Shown one piece after another: positions 28,883 to 39,961 of a stretch of DNA of 64,000 nucleotides. Made by a program: the position numbers and the translations under genes. Below the pieces are notes generated by a model. It worked only from the letters and a program-made list of their open reading frames with translations, was not told the origin of the DNA and made no database searches. Every line of letters begins with the position of its first letter. The first letter of the stretch is position 1. The stretch lies in the NCBI GenBank assembly GCA_025558095.1, contig JAIVFI010000011.1, forward strand, positions 496,001-560,000, in the 5' to 3' direction. This DNA comes from Hyaloraphidium curvatum. Taxonomy: Eukaryota; Monoblepharomycota; Hyaloraphidiomycetes; Hyaloraphidiales; Hyaloraphidiaceae.

Positions 28883-30538
28883 ATGGACCCCGTTCAAGAA
28901 GCCGCCCCTCAGCAGGAGGTTCAGCAGCCTCAGGAAGCTAACGATTTGCAGAACAACCCGCAGGCCCAGGCGATTATCCAAGCTGCGCAGGCCGCGATCC
29001 AGCAAGTCGGCGCCGCCGCCAACGACGTCGCCCAACTCGCCGCCCAGCAAGCCGCCCAGCAAGCCGTCGCCGATCAGCTTGCCGCTCAGCTCGTGGCGCA
29101 ACAGACCGCTCAGCAGTTGCCAGCTGCCCAAGTTCAACAGCAAGCCGCCGCCGAGCAGCTTGCAGCGCAGCAGCTCCAGCAGCTCGCCGCACAGCAGCAG
29201 GGTCAGCGGAGCGAGCAAGCCCCGGCTGTCAACGCTGCCGCCGCTGGTCTCCAGCCGCAGCAGTTCGTCGACGCCGTACGGGCCATCGTTGGCGCTCAGC
29301 CGCCGAACGATGGAAGCACCGGCCTCCCCCAGGCGGATCGCCAGGGCGGAGCCGCCAAGCTCCCGGCTCAGCTGCTGCCTGCTTCTGTTCAGCCCTTCGA
29401 TCCCGCTACGCAGGACCCGGAAGACTTCTTCCGCGACCTCACTACGGTTCTCACGGCGTTCGGCTCCATCAACAACCTCGTCAAGGTCTTCCCGGTCTTC
29501 CTTGGGCCTCTGCCGCGCGCAATGTGGCACAACATCACGCCGCAGAACCGCCCTCCGGACTATCCCGCGACGGCCACCTATCCTCCGGTGACCCAGAACG
29601 ATGTGCTTGCCTGGCTACGCTACCACTTCGAGCCCCGCGACGCATCGATGCATTATCGCCGGCACTACAACACGATTCAGATGACCAACGATGAGACCCT
29701 CGACGCCTTCGTTGCCCGCGTATCCCTGGCCGAGACGCGTTTCCTCTCGCACTGCGGCGATCAGCTTCCTACCAGGGAAGTGCAAGACAGCGTGTACGGC
29801 CAGAACCTGCTCTACGGACTGCGCCCGGAGCTACGCGGGAAGGCGCTGGAGCTCCTCGGGGATCACCTCATCAACCGCACTTCCGTCACCAAGGTCATCG
29901 AGAAGATGCGCACCGTCATGCAAGCATCGGGCCCTGCGCAGCCGCGCGACATCCGTTTCCTGGGCCAGAACTCGATTTCGGAGATTCCGGCTCTGGTCGG
30001 CCAGCACTCGTCTTCGGGCTCCTCCAAGGCGACCGACAAGGCGACGACGGAAGTGCTGCTGGCTCATACGCAGGCTCTCACAAAGCTGCTGGAGCCTAAG
30101 GGAGAGCGCAGGCCCACCGGTGGACCGCCGGGGGAGTCTGCGTTCCGGCCTCCGCGCCGTTTCGTCCCCTTCCAGTCTCGTCGGAGCCAGCCGTTGCCGC
30201 CTTCGGGGCCGAACAGCGACCTCGTCGAGATCAAGGAGCTCATCACCAAGCTGCTGCCGTCGCCTCGCCATCAGGTTCAGGCCGCGGAGACCAGGTCGAA
30301 CCCCCCCGCGAGGCCTCCTCCGATCGATCGGCCCCGCCAGCAGCAGGAGCGCCAGGATCGCCGGCCCTTCACCTCGGAGTACCGCGACCAGAAGCGCTTC
30401 CAGCCTCGCCACTGCCATCTCTGTGGCATGGATGGGCATGCTCAGGACGAGTGCTGGGAGTTGGAGAAGAATGCCAACCGCCGCCCACTCAACTGGAAGT
30501 CTCGCCTCGGCAACACCCCTTCGATGCCAAAAAACTAG
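28883..30538 (+). CDS. gag: Gag, copy 3
   Basis: 551 aa, identical to copies 1 and 2. The frameshift heptamer is at 30529-30535. Confidence 0.9.
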   Translation: MDPVQEAAPQQEVQQPQEANDLQNNPQAQAIIQAAQAAIQQVGAAANDVAQLAAQQAAQQAVADQLAAQLVAQQTAQQLPAAQVQQQAAAEQLAAQQLQQLAAQQQGQRSEQAPAVNAAAAGLQPQQFVDAVRAIVGAQPPNDGSTGLPQADRQGGAAKLPAQLLPASVQPFDPATQDPEDFFRDLTTVLTAFGSINNLVKVFPVFLGPLPRAMWHNITPQNRPPDYPATATYPPVTQNDVLAWLRYHFEPRDASMHYRRHYNTIQMTNDETLDAFVARVSLAETRFLSHCGDQLPTREVQDSVYGQNLLYGLRPELRGKALELLGDHLINRTSVTKVIEKMRTVMQASGPAQPRDIRFLGQNSISEIPALVGQHSSSGSSKATDKATTEVLLAHTQALTKLLEPKGERRPTGGPPGESAFRPPRRFVPFQSRRSQPLPPSGPNSDLVEIKELITKLLPSPRHQVQAAETRSNPPARPPPIDRPRQQQERQDRRPFTSEYRDQKRFQPRHCHLCGMDGHAQDECWELEKNANRRPLNWKSRLGNTPSMPKN

Positions 30539-33500
30539 CTTTGCCCTCAGTGCCGCACGGCCATAGGGGGGCAGAGATCCAAGCTCTTGAACCACATGTG
30601 GAACCTCTTCCTGGAACTTCCCCGCTGCCGGACGGCACGGACCCTTCATCTCCTGGCGGATCGCCGGAGTTGTCGGATTCCGCGACCGATGAACCGACGG
30701 CGGAGGACCACGTTCATCATTGGCCCTTCGGGGGCACGGAGTACATCCTCTTCCTCGAGGCGGAGGCAGCTCGACAGGCCGCCGTTCGTCAGCAGCGGGA
30801 GGCGCTCATGCCGATCGACGAGACCCTGGCCCCGCCGCCGGCAGCGGATTCGGCGTCGCCCGGCTCGGTCGAGGTCGTGGGAAACGGTGAACCGGCGGCA
30901 CAGGATGCGGACGCGGGATCAGCGGATGCACCTATGCACGAGGGCCCGACCGTCCGCGCCGTTCCCGGACCTTTCGAAAGGCCCCCTCCTCCTTCCGCCT
31001 ACGCACGACCACCGCTGCCTGGCCCTCGGCCTCGCCCGCGGCCACCTGCTCCGGTCGCCCCTCCGCCGGATCGCTGGACGTGGACTTCGCAAGTGCAGTT
31101 CCACTATCAGGCGGCACGCGTTTCGGCATGGGTCAACGGCGTGAATACCCCCGCGGCCCTCGTCGACTCCGGTGCCTCAGTGGTGGCGGTTCGGTCGTCC
31201 TTCTTCTGCCGGATCCACCCGTCGCCACCGATCAAACCATGGACACTCGGCACCCTCAGCACGGCCGCGGCCGGCGGAACCATGTGGGTCCGCGGAGTTG
31301 CTAAGATGGACATCCTGGTCGGGAATCAACACTGCGTCATGGACGTCGCCATCATGGACGGTCTCATGGACGACGTGATCCTCGGCACCCCTTGGCTCTC
31401 CGCCCTACGCGTTCAGATGGACTGGGAGACGCCGGTCCTCTATTTCAAGGACGATCCGGAGGGGGTCGTCGTGCCAATGCACATTGTTGCGCGACCGCTC
31501 TTCGGATCACACCTGGTCGCCCCGCTCCATTCAACCACCTCCATCACGGTCTACCCCAACGAGGACGTCTCGATCACCGCTGAGCTGGCCCCGACGACTC
31601 CCTTGGCGACCGTCGTGGAGATGGACTTGACAGGGGTCATCGAGACGCCGAACACTTCGCCGTTCGATCGCCTCTTCATCATCCCGTCGGCGACGCCCGA
31701 CAGAGACGGTCGGCTGCCGATTCTCATCCGCAACTACGGGACGACACCGGTCACGATCGGCCCGGGCACCCACCTCGGCCGCTTCCGCGTGCGGATTCCT
31801 GGATTTCTCGCTCCGGAACCGCCCACGTATCTGGCTCCCGCGCAGATCTCGATGCTGGAGCCCGAGCTGCCCCACACCGAACCGGCCGAATCCACGCTCA
31901 CGGTCGAGGAGACCATCGATCTGTTCGCGGTGCCCTCGCCGGGATCGATTGGACCACCTCAGCCTCCCGGCGTGGAGCCTCCTCCGGTCGAGGCTATCGA
32001 GCTCAAGATGGACCAAACGATCCTGAGCGAGGGGGACAAACCTCGTTTCCATAAGCTCTGCGACCGCTACCGGGACGTGTTTGGTCCTTGGATCGGCAAG
32101 CTGCGCAACCATCGCTTCCGGATCGACACGGGCGACCTCAAGCCGATCCACCAGATGCCGTACCGGACCCCGTTCCGGCTTCGCGGGGAAATGGACAAGA
32201 TCATCGACGACCTGCTCGTGCAGGGCGTAGTCGTCCCCTCGCGAAGCCCCTGGGCCACGCCCTGCATCATGGTGCCAAAAGGGCACGGCTCGGGCGAATG
32301 GCGCCTGGTGATCGATTACCGGAAGCTCAACGCCGCCACCAAGCGCGACGTCTACCCGATGAAGAACCCAAGCGACACTCTCGCTCTCCTCAGCGCGGCC
32401 AAGGTGTGGAGCGTTTGCGACATCCGCTCCGGCTTTTGGCACGTGGAGGTGGCCGACGAGGACAAGGAAAAGACGGCCTTCACGACGCACCGCGGTCTCT
32501 ACCAGTGGGAGCGGATGGCCATGGGCTTTACCAACGCTCCTGCAACCTTTGCTCGGATCATGGACGAGCTCCTCGCCGGCCTCCAGTGGTACTGCTTGGT
32601 GGTCTTCATCGACGACATCATTATCTTCTCGCAGACGGTCGACGAGCACCTCGTGCACCTGGAGCTCCTCTTTGACCGACTGCGCGAGGCCGGGATGACT
32701 CTGAAGCTGGCCAAATGCAAGTTCTTCCGCCGCGAGGTCAAATACCTCGGGCATTACGTCACCGCCGACGGCCTCAAGGTCGACCCCGAGAAGACCCGCG
32801 CGGTGGACCAGTTCCCCCGCCCAACGACCAAGAAGGAGCTCCAATCGTTTCTCGGCCTCTCCAACTACTATCGCCCCTTCATTGCCGGCTACGCCAACAT
32901 TGCCAGCCCGCTCACCCGCCTGACGCAGGACGGCGTCTCGGTCTCTCGGGCCTGGGACGACGCATGCGAGGCCGCCTTCCGTATGCTAAAGGAACGGCTT
33001 ACGTCGGCGCCCGTGCTCCGTCGCCCCGACTTTTCCAAGCGCTTCGTCTTGTTCACGGATGCCAGCGATATCGGCCTCGGCGCGGTGCTCAGCCAGCGGG
33101 ACTCCGATGGCAAGGAGTACGTCATCGCCTACGCCAGCCGCGCTCTGCAGCCGAACGAGCGCAAGTGGGACACTCGGGAGCGCGAAGCCCTGGCCGTTGT
33201 TTGGGCATGCGAGCATTTCCGGGCGTATTTGATCGGGGACGAGTTTGAGGTGGTCACCGACCATAGCGCCCTCAAATGGCTCTTGGAGACCTCCAAGCCG
33301 GGCCGCCTACAGCGCTGGATCCTCCGGCTCTCGGACTTCAGGTTCCAGATCATCCATCGCTCGGGCAAAGCGAACTCCAACGCCGACTTCCTGTCTCGTC
33401 AGCTCGTGGCGCCGTCGCCCGACGAGGACGTGCCTATGGGCGACCCCGAGGAAATCTTGGACATCCCTGCCTTTTGGCCCCCAAACCCTCCCGACCCCTT

Positions 33501-34605
33501 GCCTTTTTCTTCTTTTTCTGGGGGGGGACGGGCGCCCGGATTCCTCTCCGGGAGTGATCTCGGTCAGACTTCCCGTTCTTCGTCAACCCCAGTCACCGAG
33601 TCAGACTCGGGACGAGCTACTGCGGGTTCCTCAGTCAATTGTGAATCAATGGAGCGAGTGCTGTCTGGCACGGAGTTCCCGGCCACGGTTGCCGCAGTGG
33701 AGGGAACCCTGTGGAGCGATCCGGGGACCCTGCCCGAGGCTGCGGCACCGGAGACGCAGATCCTCCTGCCGATCCCAACGACGAACGCACAGGTCGACCC
33801 GGCAGACGTGCCTGAGCGAGACCTGGCGTTCCTTCATCCGGCACTGCTTGAGGTGCTACCCGATGTCGGGGGCATCAGTGCTATTGACCTTGCCGACGTC
33901 AGATCCCGGGATGCCCTGCGCAAAGTGCAAGAAGCCGACGTCGAGACCAGCGCGCTGATCCGCTTCGTACGAGACGGGGAGCTCCCTCCCAACGTGAATC
34001 TGGCCAAATTCTGCAAGAAGTACGGCGAGCAGTACTTCCTCGCTACGGACGGCGTGCTCTGCCGGCGCGATGTACTCGCGACTGGTACCCGTCGTATCCC
34101 GGTCACCCAGCTCGTGATACCGCACGAGCTGAGGGAGGCCTACCTGCAACGTGCGCACGACGATCCCCTGAGCGGGCACGTCGGGCGACACCGGGCGTAC
34201 AGCAATCTGCGGCGCCGCGTATATTGGGTCGGCATGGCGCACGACGTTCGCCGCTGGACGCGAGCCTGCCTTACATGCATGACCCGGAAGATGCCTTCGG
34301 TATCGAACCAGGGCTTACTGAAATCGGTTCCTCTCACAGGTCCCAACGAGGACATCTACATCGACTACATCGGCGAGATCAATCCAGCCTCTTCGGCCAG
34401 CGGCAACATCCCGCGCATGGCGGCCAGACGCACCAGTTGCAGGAAGCAGTCGACCACGTCGTCCTCCTGGCGCGGCGCTGAGCTCCCGTTCGAGGACCAC
34501 GCCGCTACGCTCTTACCTTGGTGCACAGCAGGACGTCGAAGGTCGGCAACCGAACCTCGAACCACGAACTCGGCGGGACGACGTTCGGCAGCTCCGCACT
34601 CATGA
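30451..34605 (+). CDS. pol: Pol, copy 3
   Basis: 1384-residue frame identical to copy 1, without the copy 2 deletion. The same truncated integrase is present. Confidence 0.9.
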   Translation: MLGVGEECQPPPTQLEVSPRQHPFDAKKLALPSVPHGHRGAEIQALEPHVEPLPGTSPLPDGTDPSSPGGSPELSDSATDEPTAEDHVHHWPFGGTEYILFLEAEAARQAAVRQQREALMPIDETLAPPPAADSASPGSVEVVGNGEPAAQDADAGSADAPMHEGPTVRAVPGPFERPPPPSAYARPPLPGPRPRPRPPAPVAPPPDRWTWTSQVQFHYQAARVSAWVNGVNTPAALVDSGASVVAVRSSFFCRIHPSPPIKPWTLGTLSTAAAGGTMWVRGVAKMDILVGNQHCVMDVAIMDGLMDDVILGTPWLSALRVQMDWETPVLYFKDDPEGVVVPMHIVARPLFGSHLVAPLHSTTSITVYPNEDVSITAELAPTTPLATVVEMDLTGVIETPNTSPFDRLFIIPSATPDRDGRLPILIRNYGTTPVTIGPGTHLGRFRVRIPGFLAPEPPTYLAPAQISMLEPELPHTEPAESTLTVEETIDLFAVPSPGSIGPPQPPGVEPPPVEAIELKMDQTILSEGDKPRFHKLCDRYRDVFGPWIGKLRNHRFRIDTGDLKPIHQMPYRTPFRLRGEMDKIIDDLLVQGVVVPSRSPWATPCIMVPKGHGSGEWRLVIDYRKLNAATKRDVYPMKNPSDTLALLSAAKVWSVCDIRSGFWHVEVADEDKEKTAFTTHRGLYQWERMAMGFTNAPATFARIMDELLAGLQWYCLVVFIDDIIIFSQTVDEHLVHLELLFDRLREAGMTLKLAKCKFFRREVKYLGHYVTADGLKVDPEKTRAVDQFPRPTTKKELQSFLGLSNYYRPFIAGYANIASPLTRLTQDGVSVSRAWDDACEAAFRMLKERLTSAPVLRRPDFSKRFVLFTDASDIGLGAVLSQRDSDGKEYVIAYASRALQPNERKWDTREREALAVVWACEHFRAYLIGDEFEVVTDHSALKWLLETSKPGRLQRWILRLSDFRFQIIHRSGKANSNADFLSRQLVAPSPDEDVPMGDPEEILDIPAFWPPNPPDPLPFSSFSGGGRAPGFLSGSDLGQTSRSSSTPVTESDSGRATAGSSVNCESMERVLSGTEFPATVAAVEGTLWSDPGTLPEAAAPETQILLPIPTTNAQVDPADVPERDLAFLHPALLEVLPDVGGISAIDLADVRSRDALRKVQEADVETSALIRFVRDGELPPNVNLAKFCKKYGEQYFLATDGVLCRRDVLATGTRRIPVTQLVIPHELREAYLQRAHDDPLSGHVGRHRAYSNLRRRVYWVGMAHDVRRWTRACLTCMTRKMPSVSNQGLLKSVPLTGPNEDIYIDYIGEINPASSASGNIPRMAARRTSCRKQSTTSSSWRGAELPFEDHAATLLPWCTAGRRRSATEPRTTNSAGRRSAAPHS

Positions 34606-34759
34606 CAGGCGCGGAGATCCCCCCAGCTCTTCTGGACCCTACGTCGCGATCCCCCGCGAGCGCTTTCGTCGACGCAATGGCGTACGGCCCTCGCTCGCGC
34701 CCCGTCCCCCGTGGCGGGGACTGGTGACCCGGTGTGCGGGCGAACTCGCGGTCGACTCG

Positions 34760-34903
34760 ACTCGCAGTTGACTCGCGGTTGACTCGCGGTTGGCTCGCGG
34801 TTGACTCGCAAGTGACTCGCGAGTCACTCGCGAGTCGCTCGCAAGTCACTCGCGAGCGACTTGCGATGCACTCGCGAGTTGCCTGCGCTTCGCACCATAT
34901 AAG
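34760..34903 (+). promoter_or_regulatory. Internal ORF3 promoter, copy 3
   Basis: Eleven 11-bp units and an ATATAAG box, as in copy 1. Confidence 0.7.
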
Positions 34904-34971
34904 CGGCGGACCACAGGAGGCCGCGGCCGCGGACTACGCACCCAACGTCGACCTCGCCGCTACCGTCTCCC

Positions 34972-36237
34972 ATGGCGACCCCCACGACTGCCGGCCACAA
35001 CCTGCGGCCCCGCCGGCCGCATGTGGCCACGGCGCCGCCGCCGGCGACTGCGCCCGTCGCTGCGTTGCCTGGCGTCGTACCCCCGGACTATCGGTCGGCG
35101 CTTGCCTCCCTCTCGACCCGGCTGGACGACCTCCGGGCCGACCTCGACGTCAGACACTCCCAGACGACGGCCCACTTGCACAAGGTCGAGCAGGCCGCCT
35201 TCTCCGCGGTCATGCCCATCCGCGCAGCCCTCGACGCACTCCACCCGGTGCTCAACACCCTCGTCAATGTCGGCAACCTGGAGCAGCACGCTCTTGACCG
35301 CGTAACGGCGACGCTCGAGCAGCAAGAGGCCCGCCTGGACGCCCAGATCCGCCAGCAGCGTGACGAGCTCCAGGTGGTCCTCAGTGGCCGCCACCGCGAA
35401 CTTGAGTTCGCCGTCACCGCCTTGCGCCGGACCGACGACGCTCGTCTCGGTGCCATCGAGACGCAGCTCGACCGGCTTGCGTTGGTGCTCGAGGCTCAAC
35501 GTCAGAACTTCAACGGCATTCTCCTGGTGGACGAAGCTACCATCGAGGAGTTGAGGGAGTTCGGCTCTTCCCTCGCCGGGCTGGTTGCTCAGACCGGGAC
35601 CAACCTCGAAACCACCATCGAGACCGTCGTCGAGACCAATCTCGCCCGTCACAACAATGGCCCCATGGCGGAGTTTGCGGCCGACCTCAAGAGCGTCCTG
35701 GCGGCCCATCTGCAGCGATTTGGGTCGGAGCAGCACAAGCAGCTCATGCTTTCAGCTCAAGACCACACCACGCTCCTCACGGCCGGCCTGAACGCGCAGC
35801 GCGAGCACTTCACCAAGACCGCCGACGAGCAACGGGCCCTCCTGCGTCGCTTCCTCGGCAATCAAGTGGCTCCCCTGGCGGGGCAAACGACGCCCGCCGT
35901 GGTCACCTCCACGCCGGTCGGCCGCGTCAAGGACGAGGACCTCGTCACCTCCGACGATGAGGCTGGGGATATGCAACCTCCAGCTCCTCGCCCCGAGAGC
36001 GTGTCCAGCAGCGACGCCTCCTCCATCGTCTCGCAGGACGACGGCCTCTTGGCCGCCCTGTACGACGACATCCCGGCCGCTCCCTACAAGTCGACCATGC
36101 CCCCGGTCTACACCCCCTCGGCCGCGGACGGCTCAGCCGTGCATGCCGCCTTCGCTCTCGGCTTTACCCGCCGGCTCCGCGCCCCGCCGCCGAGCGACGA
36201 CGAGGCGGACGCCGACGTCGACTTTGAGGACGCCTAA
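34972..36237 (+). CDS. ORF3 coiled-coil protein, copy 3
   Basis: 421 aa, identical to the other two copies. This is the last ORF3 in the array, since the fourth copy is truncated before it. Confidence 0.75.
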   Translation: MATPTTAGHNLRPRRPHVATAPPPATAPVAALPGVVPPDYRSALASLSTRLDDLRADLDVRHSQTTAHLHKVEQAAFSAVMPIRAALDALHPVLNTLVNVGNLEQHALDRVTATLEQQEARLDAQIRQQRDELQVVLSGRHRELEFAVTALRRTDDARLGAIETQLDRLALVLEAQRQNFNGILLVDEATIEELREFGSSLAGLVAQTGTNLETTIETVVETNLARHNNGPMAEFAADLKSVLAAHLQRFGSEQHKQLMLSAQDHTTLLTAGLNAQREHFTKTADEQRALLRRFLGNQVAPLAGQTTPAVVTSTPVGRVKDEDLVTSDDEAGDMQPPAPRPESVSSSDASSIVSQDDGLLAALYDDIPAAPYKSTMPPVYTPSAADGSAVHAAFALGFTRRLRAPPPSDDEADADVDFEDA

Positions 36238-36379
36238 GCCACCCTTCGGCCCTACACTCTCCAACATCTGTTGTCTCCACCTCGGCCTTCAACATCTTCT
36301 ACTGCAAGCATGACGTCACTCCGCGGAGGATCTTCGATTTCGTGGCGCCGAGGGCGGCGCCTTCTTTTGGGTGGGGGCG

Positions 36380-36855
36380 TGCGAAGGTACAGGACGTCTG
36401 ACATTCGGACAAGGGTATTTTCATTTTCGGTTCGGAGGCGTGGAGGCGTCGGTCCTCGCGATCGACTCGTGATCGACTCGCGATCGACTCGCGAGTGACT
36501 CGCGAGTCACTCGCGAGCGACTCGCGAGCGACTCGCAAGTGACTCGGCACAGCCACCCTCCTGGGATATATAAAGAGCGGGACATGTAACAGTACAATCT
36601 TGATCGCCAGTTGACTCTACGTGCTCTCCGTGTCGTTCGACCACCGTGCGGAACCCCGCCCGGCCGGATCCTCGTTCTGAGAGCCCTTGGGACGCACCCC
36701 GGGAGACATCCCGTAACCTCTTTCCCCCGGCTACAGTCAAGTATCTTCAGCGCTGTTCGCTTATTCATATTCAGGGCCTATCCGACCCGAAGAGCCGAGC
36801 GGGATTCGCGCGCCGGGTTAGAGCTTCAGGCCCGGTTCCGACCCGGACCGTCGCA
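36380..36855 (+). repeat. Simple LTR, copy 3 (3' end)
   Basis: A 476-bp type A LTR followed by ATCC and the third host-gene segment. Confidence 0.9.
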
Positions 36856-37973
36856 ATCCGACGCAAGAGAGTTGACTCCGTGCACTTCATCCTCAGACAC
36901 AGCATCAGGGTTAGAACCTCCGGAAAGGGAGATCACAGCAAGGGCAGACGTGGTCAGCAGCTGGAGAGCTGGCAATCCTTCTGCCGCCAAAGTTAAGGTA
37001 GCCAGAGCTGTTCGTACAAGCCCATAGAAGCCATGCCCATTACTCTCTGAGATACTTCCCGTACCTTGATGTCGTGCTGGTTGCCCATATTCCCTGCGCC
37101 TGCGCTTTGGTGGGGCACCGGCATCGTCTCCACCATCAGGTTCTGGCTCCGATGGGGCCTCCATTGATCCGGCTGATCCCAATCCCAAATTGCTTTTGGG
37201 GCTTACCGTGCACTTCAAAACCAATCGTGTTGGGGCAGCAAACACAAAATCGAAGGATCCAACAGGCATGATGCCCAAATGAGACACTTGGAAAAAGCAC
37301 ATATTTCCAAACGGTTTGCAGGGGTCCGGTGAGACATCAAGAAGAGCAGTGGCCCTTGGTGTGCAATGTAGTTGCACCGTATAGTCCCCTTCCACGAGTT
37401 CACGAAGATCTAGCTGCCCAGGTACAGGTGCAAAGCATTGCAACGCTTTCAGTTGCAAGCGCACTGCGCTATCATTGGAAAACTTAAGGCAAACCAGCTC
37501 CGTCTCCGTTTGCTCGTAATCATGAAGTACGGACAAAGAATCAATGCCGAAACCAGGACAGGCACTGATGTCCAGAACTGGACCACTCCAGAGTTTATAG
37601 GTCAGAGAAGGCTCCTTTGCCCCTTGACCAGACATTGATGTGGCCGATGATGCTAAGCTGGAATCAGTCCTTGGACGAGACATTGATCCGTGCGATGTTG
37701 CTATGCTGGATTCAGTCGGCGCAGTTTTCACAGGAATAGTGCAAGACGTTCTGTGCAGTTCCTCCCGTAGAGTCTCGCGTCGTTCTTCATCCTTTCAGTC
37801 ACTAACAAAGCATGTCAGAATGAACACGTGTTCAGAACACGCGAAACGGGGTCGATTACCCAAGATGGAGCTGTAGTGTCGGTCTGGAAATCAGCATTCT
37901 CAAGCTCCACCACGAAGTTGTCTTCAGAGTTTCCGGGGGCCGAGTCAGTGCCCGCGCTCGGCGTCCTGCTCAT
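36856..37973 (-). pseudogene. 5' half of interrupted host gene, copy 3
   Basis: Third duplicate of the host-gene 5' half (start codon at 37973). Together with 14699-15816 and 25777-26894 there are three promoter-proximal halves and one distal half. Confidence 0.6.
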
Positions 37974-38133
37974 CGAGGGAACGAGAAGAGGGTTTTCGGC
38001 CGAAGGAGAGCTGCCGGCGGAAACCGATTGGCATGAAACGGGGAAGATGTCACTCTCCTCTTGCGTCGTTCACCCGCACCTTCCTCCCCGCTCAGAACGA
38101 CCAAGAGGTCCCTCTCCATCGTCATCCGACATG

Positions 38134-39794
38134 TGCGAAGGTACAGGACGTCTGACATTCGGACAAGGGTATTTTCATTTTCGGTTCGGAGGCGTGGAGG
38201 CGTCGGTCCTCGCGATCGATTCGTGATCGACTCGTGATCGACTCGCGATCGACTCGCGATCGACTCGCGATCGACTCGCGATCGACTCGCGATCGACTCG
38301 CAAGTGACTCGGCACAGCCACCCTCCTGGGATATATAAAGAGCGGGACATGTAACAGTACAATCTTGATCGCCAGTTGACTCTACGTGCTCTCCGTGTCG
38401 TTCGACCACCGTGCGGAACCCCGCCCGGCCGGATCCTCGTTCTGAGAGCCCTTGGGACGCACCCCGCCTTTGAGCGTGTCGAGGATGACACGGCCGCAGC
38501 GTACGCCGAGGCTGCGCGTGCTGGGCAACCGGTGGGCGCCGCGCCCGCCCGCCGTACGCTCCCTGCGGACGCCAGTTTCTTCGCCCAGCCGGTTTGGCAC
38601 GGCCTGCAGAGCGACCTTACGCGTCTCGAGGACCAGCGCCGCCTCGCGGCTCTGATTGCCTTGCAACCCACCACTTCCGCTGGTCTGGAGCGCCGCAAGC
38701 GGCTCGTCCAGGCGCAGGACGGCCTGTCGGCTTTCCTGACTGCCTCTCCCGCGCTGCTTGCCAACCACATTCGCAACAACTTTTTCCGCTTACTTGTACG
38801 CTTCCGGCTTTGCCTCCCGCTCCTGCACGAGGCCGACTACCCTGGTCTTTCCTTGCCCTGCCGGCGGGGCTGCAAGCGATCGGCCATGTCGCTGACGGGG
38901 GAGCACGCGTTCTCGGGCTGCTATGGCCGGGATCTCTTCAGTCCTGGTCACGACGACATTTGCGCGGCCATCCGCGCGGCGCTTCGCTCCATCCCGCTCC
39001 TCCGCGTGCACCCCATGCCGCCAAACCTCCTTGCGCATGGCTACGAGACTGTCACCCCGCCCACGCCTGCGGATGCTGGCCGCCTTGGCGACGTTCTCAT
39101 CACGCACCGCGAAACCCGGAAACGGTGGTTGCTCGAGATCAAGACCCTCACCTCTATGGCCCATTTGCACACGGGCCTGGTCTTCTCGGTCCCGGGCCAC
39201 GCAGTCGAACGGCGGGTCGAGGCCGCCAGGAAGGACTACTCCCGTTTCGTCTTCAACGCCAACTTCTACCCTCTGATCGTGCTTGCTTTTGATTCGTACA
39301 GCGCTGTCTCTGCCACTTTCTCGCGCTTCTCCTCGGAGATGGGGCGCATCCAGTATCCCGGGATCGTCGGCCGCGATGGGCAGCCCGTGGACCTCGATGG
39401 CCTTTACTCTCGTTTTGTGCGGCGCTTCCGCGAACGGATCGCGGTGGCCTGGGCTCTTGGCGTCGCGGCCCAACTCCAACACTGGCTTCAGCTGTGCACC
39501 GAAGCCGCCGCTGTCAACGCTCCGGCCCCCGCGCCGGTCGCATTTGGTTTGAATGTAGATGAGGAGCTGATTCTTGGGGCGTAGGGGGATTTCTAAGTGT
39601 ACGGTGGGATTGCTAGCTCCTCATTACATGACGCACCCCGGGAGACATCCCGTAACCTCTTTCCCCCGGCTACAGTCAAGTATCTTCAGCGCTGTTCGCT
39701 TATTCATATTCAGGGCCTATCCGACCCGAAGAGCCGAGCGGGATTCGCGCGCCGGGTTAGAGCTTCAGGCCCGGTTCCGACCCGGACCGTCGCA
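38134..39794 (+). repeat. LTR interrupted by LINE fragment, copy 3
   Basis: Same architecture as the two earlier LTR-LINE units. It ends with CCCGG (not CCCAG) in the R/U5 part, so it is a slightly different lineage. It precedes the diverged fourth internal region and is probably closest to the original element B. Confidence 0.85.
38467..39629 (+). mobile_element. LINE fragment, copy 3
   Basis: Third copy of the 1163-bp fragment. The fusion frame is at 38376-39584. Confidence 0.8.
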
Positions 39795-39961
39795 CTGGTC
39801 CGACCTCCGTGATCCTGCTCTCGGGTCTTCGACACCTCGTTCGACTTCAGTTTCGACTTCGATAATCCAAAAACAACTTCGCCTGGCACCGGCGCTTGTC
39901 GACTGCCACTCTTTTCTGTCAACCGTATTCCGTCAACCAAGTTCATTCCCCTTCGCCAAAC

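Larger units (their letters stand above)
6559..39794 (+). repeat. Tandem array of three 11,079-bp units
   Basis: Each unit contains the element internal region, a simple LTR, a 1278-bp host-gene segment and an LTR interrupted by a LINE fragment. Equivalent features recur at +11,079, +11,078 and +11,079 bp; the odd value reflects a 1-bp deletion in copy 2 pol. Predicted proteins of the three units are identical. A fourth internal region (39795-43948) continues the array but is diverged and truncated. Confidence 0.9.
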
